Positions 49,691 to 60,991 of a stretch of DNA of 64,000 nt are shown here, one piece after another. Origin of the DNA: Siphonodentalium dalli (taxonomy: Eukaryota > Mollusca > Scaphopoda > Gadilida > Siphonodentaliidae); the NCBI GenBank assembly GCA_032622095.1, contig CP136061.1, forward strand, positions 196,648,935-196,712,934, in the 5' to 3' direction. A program made the position numbers and the translations under genes. The notes below the pieces were generated by a model. The model did no database searches, was not told the origin of the DNA, and saw only the letters and a list, made by a program, of their open reading frames with translations. Position 1 is the first letter of the stretch; every line of letters starts with the position of its first letter.

Positions 49691-49751
49691 ATGGATAAAG
49701 GGTGGTTGTTGTATTCCTTGTTATTTGTCTTGACGTTCAGCGTTTTATATG
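49691..49751 (+). CDS. Exon 1 of the second TSP1 gene copy: signal peptide
   Basis: The ATG in context AAGCG-ATG-G opens a frame MDKGWLLYSLLFVLTFSVLY and stops at a perfect donor, tatg|GTGAGT, leaving phase 1. It has one Lys near the N-terminus, a hydrophobic core of about 14 residues and a Ser/Tyr/Gly region for cleavage: the layout of a secretory signal peptide. Phase 1 matches every exon of the TSP1 gene, and the exon lies about 13.6 kb before the second copy of TSP1 exon 1 (63288). By the 61,673-bp spacing, the equivalent exon of copy 1 would lie about 12 kb left of the window. The link to the TSP1 gene is an inference from phase, strand and order. Confidence 0.6.
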
Positions 49752-49862
49752 GTGAGTTACGTCATGGTTGATGGATAGATCTCATATTATTCAAGCTAGA
49801 TTTCTGGCTTGCACTGTGATGAGGTACACGAAGTCATCGATACCCACATTGAACTAACTTAA

Positions 49863-50089
49863 CCCTTTCACGACGGGAGCTTCGCTGGTGCAGCATTAAT
49901 GACCATATGCCAGTGCATTCACTTATGTATGCGAGTCTCCAATAGGGAGTCTCACATATATACGAAAATGCACTGGCTTACAATGTTAAGGTAAACATTG
50001 ATAGGCCAACGCATTCTCTTATATATGCAAGGCTCTCTATGCATTGGCACATGGTTTTCGCAAACTCCAGGAAGGTCCATCATGGAGGG
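49863..50089. mobile_element. TTAA-flanked CCCT MITE (227 bp)
   Basis: TTAA stands on both sides (49859-49862, 50090-50093). The ends are CCCTTTCACGACGGG and CCATCATGGAGGG. The interior carries the same GCCA-TGCATTC-CTTAT-TATGCGAG palindromes as 41487-41645, so it is a small relative of the element at 37682-41670. Confidence 0.65.
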
Positions 50090-50629
50090 TTAAGGTACAT
50101 CTATTACCACACCCCTTCAAATTTATTCCTGGACTATATTTTCGTCAGGTATCTTCCAATTAAAATTTAACCCCTATAGATGACGACCATCTGTAATGTG
50201 TGTGATGTCGTGGATTTGAACAAGTTGTGATCCTCAGAAGGACAGAGTATACTGTGATAACGTCCGGTGAGGGGTGACATTTAGAAACGAGCATCGAAAA
50301 TGCACACATGAAGTCACCGACCATTTATCCAATCAAGGAACAAACTTTCAGCAATCCATTTGGACCTTTTTGTTGTTGTGGATATGTATGCTGTGGCCTA
50401 GTGTTCTTTCTGCCAATCAAACCAACCGCGCGAACAAGCGGAATGTATATACTAATGTTAATAGCGATACAAGTTTACCAGTGGTATACACGCATTTGAT
50501 TACATATAAGTATCAACGAGTCAGCGATTATTGTTTACAAACAAATGTGATAGTGTCACTTTTGTGAGCACATATCTATACATGGACATAATATACATAT
50601 AGGATTCATTGGAATACCGATACACGCTA

Positions 50630-53107
50630 TCTATATCTATATTTGCGAATGTCTGTTTGTCTATATATATAAATTCACAGGGGACCATCTAGATGGCACC
50701 AAAGGGGTATAATAGGGGTAAAGTTTTACGAGAAAGATAATGGTGCGGGTTAGAATGTTCTAAAGTGACGCCGTTGTTGTCAGGGGCAGAACAAGGGGAG
50801 GGGCAGAAATATTTTTTGTCGCCGATTGCCACGAAACTTATATATAATCATTCCCATGATATGAGGCATCTAATGGTGTGGTTTATATATGTCAAAAGTG
50901 CCACCGTTCGCGTCAGGGATGCACGGACGGGGAGAGGGGAACAAAAATTGATAAAAACTAATTTTAGCGCCGATTTCCACCAAATTGATATATATTCTTT
51001 TCCATGATACAAGGAATCTTATTATGTAATTTAAAGACGCCAAATTGCTGTAGTTTGGATGAAAAATTGTGGGGGGGGGGCACTAAATTTAATAAGAATG
51101 GATTCAGTCGCCGATTGCCACCACACTTATACAATATCATCCCCATGATATATGAGGAGTCTAATGGTGTGGCTTAAATCTGTCAAAAGTTAGGGGTGCA
51201 CTGAAAGGCATAGGGCACCAAAATTGATACGCAATATTTTTAGCGCCAATTTACACCAAAGTGATACACATTCTTATCCATTACACGAGGAGTCCAATCG
51301 TATGATTTACAGACGCCATATTGGTGCTGTTTGGGTGATATATGGGGGTGGGGTGGACACTAAATTTTATCAAAATTTGTTTAGTCGCCAATTAGCTTAT
51401 AAATAATCATCTCCATGATATCAGGAGTCTAATAGTGTAGTTTAAGGATGTCACAAGTGAGGCCAATCGAGTCAGGGATGAATAGAAGGTGAGAGGGAGA
51501 CAAAAAAGATAAACAGTATATTTAGCGCCGATTTCCGTTCCACCAGATTGATACATATTCTTCTCCGTGAAACGAGGAATCTAATCGTGTTGTTTAGATA
51601 CGCCAAATTGGTGGCGTATTGGCGAGAGATATGTGGGCCCTAAATTTGATGTACATGTATACTCGCCAATTTTCACCAGTTGTACATATATATGCATTTC
51701 CATAATGAGTCTAAGTGTGTGGTTTAATGATGACAAAAGTGGCACCGCTTCAGTCTGAAATAGGACAGGGGGGTCACCAAAACTGATACAAAAAATATGG
51801 TTAGTGCCAATTACCATCAAATTCATACACCTTCTTCTCAAATGATACGAGCAATCAACTCGTCCGTGTTAAAGGCACGTGCGGCCTTAATTGTCGAAAT
51901 ATTCATATTTGTTCCAAACACCGTAAACAGAAAAACATTAAAACGCGTACAGTTCCGTTCATATATACCATGACCATCGCGTAAACAGCATGTTATCATA
52001 CGGACCTACTATATTTTATCTAAGCAAGAGCCTGATTGTGTTACAGAAGACAGCACAATGCTACTGGCTAATCACACACAAATGGCATAAACGCTTTTTA
52101 TTAGTTCCATATCAGGTATTCACCAACAAAGAACGCTCTTTATGTTTACCATCATAATATAAACAAACACCAGAAAAGTAACTTTTTACGCTTTTGTTTA
52201 CATAACAATGGTAAAACATATGACCGTAACATACTGTTTATGCGATATTTCTTATTTGTATACGGACAAAGTATATCTACATTTTGATGTTCTTTCTGTT
52301 TGTGGCGGTTTTTGACAGGTGGAGATATTTTCACAGGATACCCACCGCCAAGGCCAACCGTGTCTTTAAAACGTACAATGAGCTAGCAATCTTGATACAT
52401 AGAAGTAATCATTAAACGTATATTTATCATTTTATTTAAGAAATACACATATTCTTGCAAACTGGGAGAACTCGAACCATCATAGGATTGCATATTATAA
52501 TGGATCATGTATATATTATAAAACAATTGAGTCTGTTCCATTCAATATAGTTCCCACAATTTTTTTTTACAATAAACCACTCATGTAGCTGATATACGTA
52601 CATAGCAATATTTCTTTTAAACTAAGAATATTTCGCCAATAGCGCCATGAACAGAGGAGCACCTGGACAAGTTTTTAAACAACTGTATCTTCATGGAGAT
52701 ATGATAGCCAGGTGCCCTCAAACTCTTAGTCTAACCCACTAGATTGATTTTTTTTATACATCTCTATATATGTAAAACCTAATTGTCGTCTTTTATTTTT
52801 GCGAACTAATATGTTTATGATGTTCATGTTTCATGTCATAACGTCTGACGTACACGGAGATGTAAATTAATAAATACTTCTTTATTGGTGGAACGGGTTA
52901 ATCGCGATAAACAAAATGACAATCTACAATGTGAGCCACTACTTGTATTCCATGTTTAAGAATCATGTTTTGTTATGCTATTTGGATATACAATTCATAA
53001 GAATATGTGTAACACTTTGAGTAAGAGTATCCTCTAATCCCACCAAATATCCACAGCATGCAGAGGGTTTTAACTTTAACATGGGCAACGCCGGGTAACC
53101 CTGCTAG
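50630..53107 (+). mobile_element. Helitron-like element, long family, copy 2 (2.48 kb)
   Basis: It aligns with 3014-5974 from the start (TATATTTGCGAATGTCTG, then CACAGGGGACCA-CTAGATGGCACC) through the modular array (50770-51830) to the identical 3' end GGGCAACGCCGGGTAACCCTGCTAG (53083-53107, given in parts: GGGCAACGCCGGG, TAACCC, TGCTAG). The flanks are A (50629) and T (53108). A TTAA MITE (51873-52365) is nested in it and absent from copy 1. Confidence 0.7.
51873..52365. mobile_element. TTAA-flanked AGGCACG MITE nested in the Helitron-like element
   Basis: The 493-bp element lies between TTAA (51869-51872) and TTAA (52366-52369). The left end is AGGCACGTGCGGCCTTAATT; the right end is GCCAAGGCCAACCGTGTCT, its imperfect mirror. 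The ends match those of the 5.8-kb element at 20373-26201, and internal words such as CGTAAACAG and TGTTTGTGGCGGTTTT are shared, so this is a deletion-type relative. Confidence 0.75.
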
Positions 53108-53121
53108 TAGCTAATATGAAC

Positions 53122-53270
53122 ATGATAGGATAGGATAGAATATTTTATTTCCAATACACATATATATTACATAATAATGATGAAAATTATGGATAATTCT
53201 GTCGTATATTGTGGGGCATGGCATAGTCTGGCAAGACTGTCTTCCTGCCATGCATGCCCAGTATGGTGTA
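53122..53270 (-). mobile_element. Truncated LINE 3' end (minus strand)
   Basis: The + strand begins with GATAGGATAGGATAG, the complement of the CCTAT tail, followed by the complement of the LINE 3' UTR including the stem words GGCATGGCATAGTCTGGCAAG and CTTCCTGCCATGC. It is a 5'-truncated copy of the family at 37903-41405. Confidence 0.75.
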
Positions 53271-54754
53271 TATAGAAATGAATAACAATAGTAAGATGGC
53301 CTCGTGTGAGCCGTGCACAGATTGTGTATATGTAATTTATGAGTTTAGCGCTTAATTTAAGGGTGTGTGGAAATGGATACTACCGAGGGCTATTCAATAT
53401 CATGTATATGGTTCAAATTCAGATGATTGGGTAGTATTTTTGGCGGATGAGGGTACAGGGACTACTGATTCGTATTGGTTGGCGTTGAAACCGTTATATG
53501 TACACTTAACGGCATACGATCTGGGGGACAGTCTGGTCATCCTCGATTGTTTGCATTTGATATTGTTGATATTATTGATAAGATAGCGAAAGGTACTTAC
53601 TATAATTTCACGATTATATAGCGATTGATATTCAGGCAGGTTAATGGACGGGCTGTTAGACATTCGTAAACTAGATGGCCCAGTCGCGAGTCCATATGCA
53701 TTAACCGACTTAAAACATAGTTTCATAATATACAAGGAGAAAGTACATTTATACAGACGAAACATTCCGATTAATGAGACGGTTACGAACTTTTTTTCTG
53801 GAGACAAAAATAATCCTCAACTGACAGCAAAACCACGCCCCTTGACCCGACTCGTGTGAGTGGGAATTACATGTCAATTTTGCCGTGAACAAAATAGACA
53901 CAATACCAAGCGGTACACCTTTGTCAGTAAATAAAAGTTGATGTACGCAAATTTGATAAATTATTTGTTTTGTGCTGTACATTGTATAGTATTTACACGT
54001 AATATATACTGTTGATGCAATTACATGTATCTATATGTTGGGCACGTATGCATTTTAGAACATTTTTGACTCAATATCAATGTTGTTTCCAGAAGAACAG
54101 TAACACTATTAGTGGAGTCTCGAATATATTAGATCCGCCTGGTATGCCTTATACTGACTATGGACATGGGGTTCATAAGTACTATGCAGATGTGTGTTAA
54201 TGTGGACGGGTACAAGAAGTGAACTATTTCTCTGATATATAGAGGTCCCCTTTGGAGCTCGTTGTGCATAACTTGGGAGACATGACCATTCTAGATTTTA
54301 CGAATGTCGAATTGTGGTGTAGATATATGGTATAAAGCATGATATAAAGTGCACATTCGGAGAAATATAAGGTCCAGGTAAAACAAAGGAGCTGTGTTTT
54401 AAATCGCAGTTAGGATATCTTAACATGATAGGTTGAGGCTATATAGGATTATTGACGAAATGACTGAGATATATGAAGAAGTGTTTTAAAGAGCAATCGC
54501 TATAAAATCTTGTATTAGGTGACGCTATCGTATGTTTACGTTATCGGTGTGGGATGCGGCTCGGTTTCTTGACTTTTGACCGAATACTGATAATCTCTGA
54601 GGCCCAGTTATCTGGCCTAAAATTTTAATAATTACGATAAAATGAAAACTGGTTGTGGATTGGAAATGTCGCAAAGTAGAACGTATCCTGTATATAATGT
54701 TGTCGCAATCAATAACCATTATCGCCACGCCGATCTCTCACATTTATAGTTATA

Positions 54755-55481
54755 CTAGAAGGTGACCCGACTTCGTCCGGGCTTTGACCTTGAATTGTCC
54801 ATTTTGAAGGTCAAGTGGGGTCACGATTTGACCAGTCCAAAACATTGCCCGGACAAAAGTACCCGACAAACGTGCCCGTCGTAATCCATCCGCTTTTACC
54901 CGATTTGACCTCGAATTGATCATTTTGAAGGTCGAGGTCAGGTCGGGGAAACGACTCGACCCGTCCAATACACCAGTTCACAAAAGTAACCCTACGTATC
55001 AAATTTCGTCGAAATCCTATCAAAATTGGCGATTTGACCTTGAATTGACCCGATTTCAAGGTCAATGTCACGTCGCACGGGCAAATGAATATGCTTATGA
55101 GACTCCCCATACGAAAGTAGCCCCACATACCAAGTTTCATCGAAATCCCGTGATATTCGGGCGTTTGACCTTGAAATGACCCGATTTCAAGGTCAAGGTT
55201 ACGTCGCACGGGCAAATTAATAGGCCTATGCCACTCTCCGGCCGAAGGCACCCCCATATACCAAGTTTCATCGAAATCCCGTGATATTCGGCGTTTGACC
55301 TTGAAATGACCCGATTTCAAGGTCAAGGTCACATCACACGGACAAATTAATAGGCCCATGCCACCCCCGGCCGAAAATACCCCCACATACGAAGTTTCAT
55401 CGAAATCGGCTCGGCCGTTTTCGAGTTCATCGCGAACACACACACCACACACAGACAGATCTTCCAAAAATATATAATAGA
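54755..55481 (-). mobile_element. Helitron-like element with about 131-bp core units (minus strand)
   Basis: On the minus strand it starts TCTATTATATATTTTTGG with a GTCTGTGTGTGG tract and has core units spaced 131-132 bp. These are marked on + by TATCAAATTTCGTCGAAATC (54997), ACCAAGTTTCATCGAAATCC (55128) and a repeat at about 55260. It ends with the hairpin AGCCCGGACGAAGTCGGGT and CACCTTCTAG before T (54754 is A on +). Its upstream flank is CCTGCTAG, the 3' end word of the long Helitron-like family. The 233-codon minus ORF here is a run through the repeats. Confidence 0.7.
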
Positions 55482-55521
55482 CTAGCAGGTTAGCTGAATA
55501 GGTCACTCTCATCGGTTTTCT

Positions 55522-55571
55522 GTGATAAAGTTACCCAGGTTCCTAATTTTGTGATAAAGTTACCCAGCTTG
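55522..55571 (+). repeat. Two tandem TGTGATAAAGTTACCCAG words
   Basis: TGTGATAAAGTTACCCAGGTT (about 55520-55541) and TGTGATAAAGTTACCCAGCTT (about 55548-55569) are 28 bp apart. They equal the terminal inverted repeat of the small element at 57018-57231 and may be remnants of excision or end-to-end insertion. Confidence 0.6.
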
Positions 55572-56827
55572 GACTATATACGAAAATCATTATGTGAATC
55601 AACGATCGACCCCTTACGAATTGCATGTCGCACATGAACACTCTATACTAACCGATAAGTATATACATATATCAAATAATATTTTTAGCCAGAGAGTTTT
55701 AATGGCATATCATTATAAGAAATATATATATTGCTCTCACTTCCAAGAACTGGGACAGAAATTCTACAACATTGTATTTCTAGAACACTGCGAATACTGA
55801 TTGAAGACAGGTCTGTTGAACTAAATATTTGTTCCACATGACTATATTTTAGGGATTATCTGACTTAGCCATTTTCTAAGAAGGGCCTATTAAACCGACT
55901 CCGTCGCATCGTATAGGGCGAATACATGATAATAAATGCCGATGTTTATGGCGATTGGTTGTGTTTCTTGTATATATGTAATGTGCTTGATCACTTGTAA
56001 ATATTAATTTCACATGTAAACTTATTCATATATTTACCTCAAATACTGTATGCATATGTACGGTTTTTATTAAGATTAAACAAATTCAAATTCAAGGTAA
56101 GTTTCCATTTCTATGTACTAGTATTGTTTAATAACATTGACATATTAATTCAGTCATATGGCGGTATTGTTGTATGCAAATCTTTGTTGTCCCTTCTAAT
56201 TTGCAACTGAATGACAAAGTGATGACAAATATCTGCCTCAGTAATCCCCAATTAGCAGTGTCTAGTGGAGGCATTGTGTCACCAGTAAGCTGGTGGTCAC
56301 AAAGGCTAATTCTGTTAATGACTCTAATTAACAATCAGAGTGTTGATAATCTCATTTTCCTTTACAATGGCCTGGCTGTGTGACTGACTTACTGAGACAG
56401 TCCTAATTATTTAATAATGAAATGATGGATACATGTATATGTTAATAAAATACTCTATTATTTTCATAACGAAAGCATCGAGATATCTACACAGTCACAC
56501 ACGCAAGTGATCAATAACCTAGAATCTTTCAGTATGTAAAAAACATCAGTCAAGAACCAAAGCATTGAAGATAGTTAGCAAAGTTCTCAAATCTCTGATA
56601 TCATCTGAATTTCTAGAAGATCAACCCCGGCTACTAGCTGCCAATACAGCATGCTGGAATTGTTAGCTCAGTTCTACGAACACCAGTCCTATCCTGAACT
56701 CAGTACATTGGCTGCTCTTTGCAAAGTGTGCTTCATTAGTGTGCTTATTCGTGTATTTTATCTTGCTTGTGTTAAATTTATGTTTTGTTATCAAATAAAG
56801 TATTTATCATATAGATAAATAGTGTTC

Positions 56828-56995
56828 CTATTTCAATTATGTATTGAAATGTAATTGTAATTGTAATTGAATTACATTTCAAAGTAATTGTAATTGTAAT
56901 TAATTACATTGTGAAATAGATGTAATGGTAATTGTAATTGTAATTGAAAAATGTTGAAGTAATTGTAATTGTAATTAATTACATTCACAAGTAAT
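56828..56995. repeat. (GTAATT)n hexamer repeat with mirrored halves
   Basis: Runs of GTAATT alternate with AATTACAT so that segments can fold back on each other. It lies directly before the small inverted-repeat element at 57018. Confidence 0.75.
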
Positions 56996-57017
56996 TGCCC
57001 CAAGCCCAGGTTGGTGA

Positions 57018-57231
57018 GAATTGTGATAAAGTTACCCAGGTTAAGCAAATCTCACAATATCAACTCGATTTAAAAGTGACAGAGGGAAATATTATTCAGT
57101 TATGGCAAGTAATAGCCCTTATCAAGCATAAATTAAGACATATTAGTACTGTAGTTCGTCATTTTGATCACAAAAATCAATAATTTGTTGCTAAACATGA
57201 ACTATTATTAACCTGGGTAACTTTATCACTT
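57018..57231. mobile_element. Small inverted-repeat element (about 214 bp), ends GTGATAAAGTTACCCAGGTT
   Basis: GTGATAAAGTTACCCAGGTT at about 57020-57039 is mirrored by AACCTGGGTAACTTTATCAC at about 57211-57230. The interior is AT-rich and encodes nothing recognisable. The target duplication is not evident. Confidence 0.65.
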
Positions 57232-57623
57232 CTTTTTTTTGTTGAATTTTTTTTCAATGAGGTAATTGTGCCTTTTTCTGGCGGAAAAATTGACCCGATG
57301 AAATCCACCCCCCCCCCCTTCCTCGGAACGACAGACAACGCATTCTTTGTTTTTCAATGAGTTAATTCATGGTACCCGTCCTAAACTTCCCCGTTCCTAG
57401 GAACCACATACTTTTTAATCAAGAGAAATTATGATACCCGTCCCTAAAAGAGGTATGATTTTGTTTTAACCTGCCCGTGGCCATTGAGCAGCCCCTGACA
57501 GATGTTGTCCACCCTTACGAGATGGTCAATAGTCCCCGCAAAGAGCGGACAGTCAATTAACCCCGCCGTGAACCCCATCACCAACGCGACGTAATTTTGT
57601 TTGGTATCATGTGTTGCGTTCTA

Positions 57624-57819
57624 AAAACAACTCGAACGAATGGCAGTTTAGCTATTCACAAAGAATTGTAAATCAACTGCGTCTGTTCCCGTATATCTCT
57701 GTTGCGTTGAATTGTAGATCTAAAACAACTCGAACGAATGGCAGTCTAGCTATTCACAAAGAATTGTAAATCAACTGCGTCTGTTCCCGAATATCTCTGT
57801 TGCGTTGAATTGTAAACAA
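57624..57819 (+). repeat. 98-bp tandem duplication (two units)
   Basis: 57624-57721 and 57722-57819 are near-identical: AAAACAACTCGAACGAATGG, then CTATTCACAAAGAATTG and TCTCTGTTGCGTTGAATTGT. They differ at a few bases. This is a recent local duplication. Confidence 0.85.
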
Positions 57820-58446
57820 ACGCTCTTTTATAGCGATGCGTCAAAAACAAAACGTTCATTAAATTATCACTTGATTAACCACCGCAGTGCCGTTTTTGTG
57901 ACTGAGAGTGGAGAACTGGTGGTCTGAGCTTCTCCAAAACGCCGCGACGACGATTCCCGTGGGTTTTTACCCTTAGATGGGAAGTTTGAACTCAATCGAG
58001 CCAGCCGTTTTAGAGTCTATATATAGAGGACACATATATTTATATATTTATATATATACGGAGTTCTAAAAATATATAGTAGAGAGATAAACTTTACTAG
58101 TTTTCGACTGATGAGGCCAAATAGGCCTATAAATAATTTCTACCGGTCTCCTGGATCAAATTCTCAGACCATCAACTTCGGAGGCGGAACATTTTTGGAT
58201 AACACTCGAAACTTTGAGCAGTGACACAATGTATCTGGGACGCTTTAATTTCCATGACAAATTGGTTATACCCCAAATATGTGGATATCTGAAATAAAAT
58301 GACATAAATTGACCGACATTTCTACAATAACCCACGAGAACATAATTGATTAAGCCTAGCTTATATTTATTTTCGGGCCTCACAGCCACAACACCAATAT
58401 AACAAACACGACAAGAATCAACTTCAGAGAAAAATTGAAACGCACG

Positions 58447-58965
58447 CCATTGGCTGCGGACACACGTATCACAGTAGCGATGGCATAGTATGTGTGACCA
58501 TTAATTATGGTACAATTTTGGTGACAATTGGTCGTCATATTCCTGTGCCATATCGAGACATGTCGCCCGCCGCACATTCACACAATGAGCCTTTTCCAAG
58601 CTCTATCAGGGTCGAGATCGACATCTCAATGATTTATCAAACCGAATGTCTTGTCGCTGTTGATCGTTACTCAACACGCAATGTTATATTTGTAATGCTA
58701 ACACACAAGACAATTCTGGACGATCGGTCGTGCAATTTTAAATATCGTAGAGAATACAATATGGCTAAACGTATTGAGTAGATATCAACATTGGTGAACC
58801 TCAATGGGTTAATTGGTCAATCGACTCACTGTACGAATATGCGGCGCGCGACACGACTCCCTATGGCATATAAATTATGTTGACCAATTGTCACCAAACT
58901 CTACCATAATTAATTGTCACACCTACTATGCCATCGCTACTGTGGTACGTGTGTCCGCAGCCAAT
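58447..58965. mobile_element. Inverted-repeat pair, possibly a MITE
   Basis: The left arm (about 58447-58540: ATTGGCTGCGGACACACGTA, then AGTAGCGATGGCATAGTA and GACCATTAATTATGGTA) is mirrored by about 58885-58965 (TACCATAATTAATTGTCAC ... GCCATCGCTACTGTGGTACG ... GTCCGCAGCCAAT). The arms are about 85 bp and the element is about 520 bp in all. No clear target duplication. Confidence 0.65.
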
Positions 58966-59393
58966 ACTAATCCCTAATGTGGAATGAATGCACATATTTA
59001 TTTTTGGTTTAATCAGGTTTAATAGGGATATTTTGAAAGTCAGTATATATGGCCATAAACATCACATGCATGAATGGACTTTTATGTGTGATATCATTAT
59101 ATTCTAATACCGTAATACGAACATGTTACAAATGGTAGTTGTTCAGTGGAAATAATGTTGGACATCTTTATGACAAAATATTTCATGTACTGAATATTCA
59201 GACATCCTTATCAATCCAAGTGCAGTTTCAGCTACAATGTACACATGTAGGATCCATCACATGGACGCCCAATCTACGCGTCAAATAGTCACGCATCTAA
59301 CAACTGAATCTCTCTGTTATATAACATAATGCTCAAATACAAAGGTAACTATTATTGATATGTACAGTATAATTATATATATTTACTTTTCAG

Positions 59394-59561
59394 AGCATAT
59401 CCGGAATAGAGGCGTAAATGCCAGAGGAAGCTCCCGGTCCTCCCGGTCCTCCCGGTCCTCCTTTCGGTCCTCGTCCTTCCGGACCACGCGGCTTATTCGA
59501 TCAGTCCCGCTAGTTCGGTCCACTCGCTTTGTTCGGACTTCCCGGTTAATCCGGGTGTCAA
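59394..59561 (+). CDS. Candidate exon: Arg/Ser-rich segment of the second TSP1 gene copy
   Basis: The 168 nt between a pyrimidine-rich acceptor (atttacttttcag) and a perfect donor (a|GTAAGT) are open in phase 1-1, the phase used by all exons of the TSP1 gene. The sequence reads HIRNRGVNARGSSRSSRSSR, with Arg about every third residue to the end (RTTRLIR, RFVRTSRLIRV). It derives from a 9-nt repeat (TCCCGGTCC). In the +1-shifted frame the same DNA gives Gly-Pro-Pro triplets like collagen but is broken by three stops. It could be a real linker after the signal peptide, a decayed collagen exon, or a chance microsatellite between splice-like sites. Confidence 0.35.
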
Positions 59562-60418
59562 GTAAGTACATACATGTCAAGTAGGCGTTTAAATTGAAAA
59601 CATCTACCTTCTCCCGCAAAATCAGACTATTATATTATTCAAGGTGTGACGGAATATCATGGCCAAAAGTAGAACATCTATATATATTTGTGTTGATATA
59701 CTGTACAACAATACGTGTGAATGTGCCACACGAAAATAGGCCTTATTTAATGCTGGTTATAGTATAACACGCTTCATATCTAATTGACTCGTCTCTCATT
59801 ACGAAATTGCTGAATTGTGTTGCACGGATTTCGTTTGGAAATAGAACATAGCTGTCTGACTGATTGGATAATATTTCCCCGCCTCGGAGACTGAGAAATG
59901 TATGTCATGCATGACGGGCGGAGTTACTAGAAGTTTTAAAATCTAAACATCCTTATGTCAGATCAAATCTAGTACATATACACGCAATTTATCGTTCTTG
60001 TCACATTAAAAATTAAATGCTTACGTATACGCTGGTAAATATGTGGTTCGGTTCCTGAATTTGATCACACCAAAGGGCAGACAAAGAATGCTCTGTCGTA
60101 ATTTAAATTGAACGATGATTAATAATGGCCTGTCATATTTAACACACCTACATGTAAATTACTAAATCTTATAAAATAAAAATAAAAATATATATATATA
60201 GATACATATGCATAGAGTCGACAAAAATTCGAGGTGCAGAAAATAAACATATTTCAAAAATAGAAATCTAATAGCACTGAGCTTTGAAGGGTATAGATTC
60301 CTCGACTCAACTCAAATACATGTATATTCTCTCTAAAAGCCGAAGAAATAGTAATTTAGGGGCGTTAAATGTGACAGGGAATCACTAAAATATTGTGCAG
60401 TGATTACTCTATATACTC

Positions 60419-60582
60419 AATGCATATATACGGCATATACCGCGTTCTACTCTACGCAATGGATCTATACGGCATATACCCCATTCTACTATACGCAATG
60501 CATGTATACGGTATATACCCCGTTCTACTATACGCAATGCATGTATACGGCATATACCGCGTTCTACTCTACGCAATGCATC
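60419..60582 (+). repeat. Four tandem units of about 41 bp
   Basis: Each unit reads ATGCAT-TATACGG-ATATACC, then CGTTCTACT-TACGCA. A single extra TATACGGCATATACCGCG lies at about 60997-61015, just after the hairpin at 60836-60991. Confidence 0.8.
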
Positions 60583-60640
60583 TTTATTACACGCTTGTTC
60601 CTAGAAATACGGTGTTATTGCTGTTCCATATTTACAAATC

Positions 60641-60664
60641 CGTATGGAACGTACGTTCCATACG
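60641..60664. repeat. Perfect 24-bp palindrome
   Basis: CGTATGGAACGT is followed by its exact mirror ACGTTCCATACG. It stands between the tandem array and a cluster of CRE-like TGACGT words (60673-60698). Its function is unknown. Confidence 0.85.
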
Positions 60665-60672
60665 CATCTCGT

Positions 60673-60698
60673 TGACGTCAAATGACGTAAATGACGTT
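60673..60698. promoter_or_regulatory. Cluster of three TGACGT (CRE-like) words
   Basis: TTGACGTCAA, ATGACGTAAA and ATGACGTTCG follow each other within 26 bp. TGACGTCA is the full cAMP-response element. The cluster may be regulatory or simply part of the local repeat; nothing else supports a promoter here. Confidence 0.3.
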
Positions 60699-60835
60699 CG
60701 CCTCAACCATGAAACTGGAACTATTTAAATAAAAGAATCATCACACATAACAAAAACCCCTGTATGAACATAAATAAACCTTTAATCCTGTATTTTTAAT
60801 GCACGGATTCTAGGACGCGAAGAATGTAATAAAAA

Positions 60836-60991
60836 CAGAACGACACGATGTGTAAATGGGTTTGTCGATATATACGGCACTCGTGCTGTCGCGGAAGGAT
60901 AGAACTCGAGGCACAAGCGCCTCTCGTTCTATCCTTCCGCGACAGCACGAGTGTCGTATCGACAAACCCATTTACACATCGCGTCGTTCTG
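60836..60991. repeat. Near-perfect hairpin, arms about 73-77 bp, 6-nt loop
   Basis: The left arm 60836-60912 (CAGAACGACACGATGTG...) pairs with 60919-60991 (...CGCGTCGTTCTG) with few mismatches around the loop ACAAGC. The stem includes GTCGCGGAAGGATAGAAC. It could form a cruciform or, if transcribed, a long double-stranded RNA. Confidence 0.85.

Larger units (their letters stand above)
49752..59393 (+). other. Presumed first intron of the second TSP1 gene copy
   Basis: It contains a TTAA-flanked MITE (49863-50089), the second long Helitron-like element (50630-53107), a LINE 3' end (53122-53270), a minus-strand Helitron-like element (54755-55481), microsatellite and small inverted-repeat elements (55520-57231), a 98-bp tandem duplication (57624-57819) and an inverted pair (58447-58965). 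The stretches 50100-50620, 53280-54740, 55800-56820, 57250-57600 and 58970-59390 show nothing convincing. Confidence 0.45.

Noticed and set aside
50274-50567. ORF with a hydrophobic run resembling a signal peptide
   Set aside because: The overlapping frame at 50308 is equally hydrophobic, the start lies inside AT-rich DNA, and no donor in phase 1 follows closely.
54811-55512. 233-codon minus-strand ORF
   Set aside because: It runs through the core repeats of a Helitron-like element. Its peptide repeats (FDET-YVG, ICPCDVTLTL) mirror the DNA repeat, and it has no domain.
59394-59561. Functional collagen exon in the Gly-Pro-Pro frame
   Set aside because: That frame has three in-frame stops and irregular Gly spacing; the open frame is the Arg/Ser one, which is listed only as a candidate.
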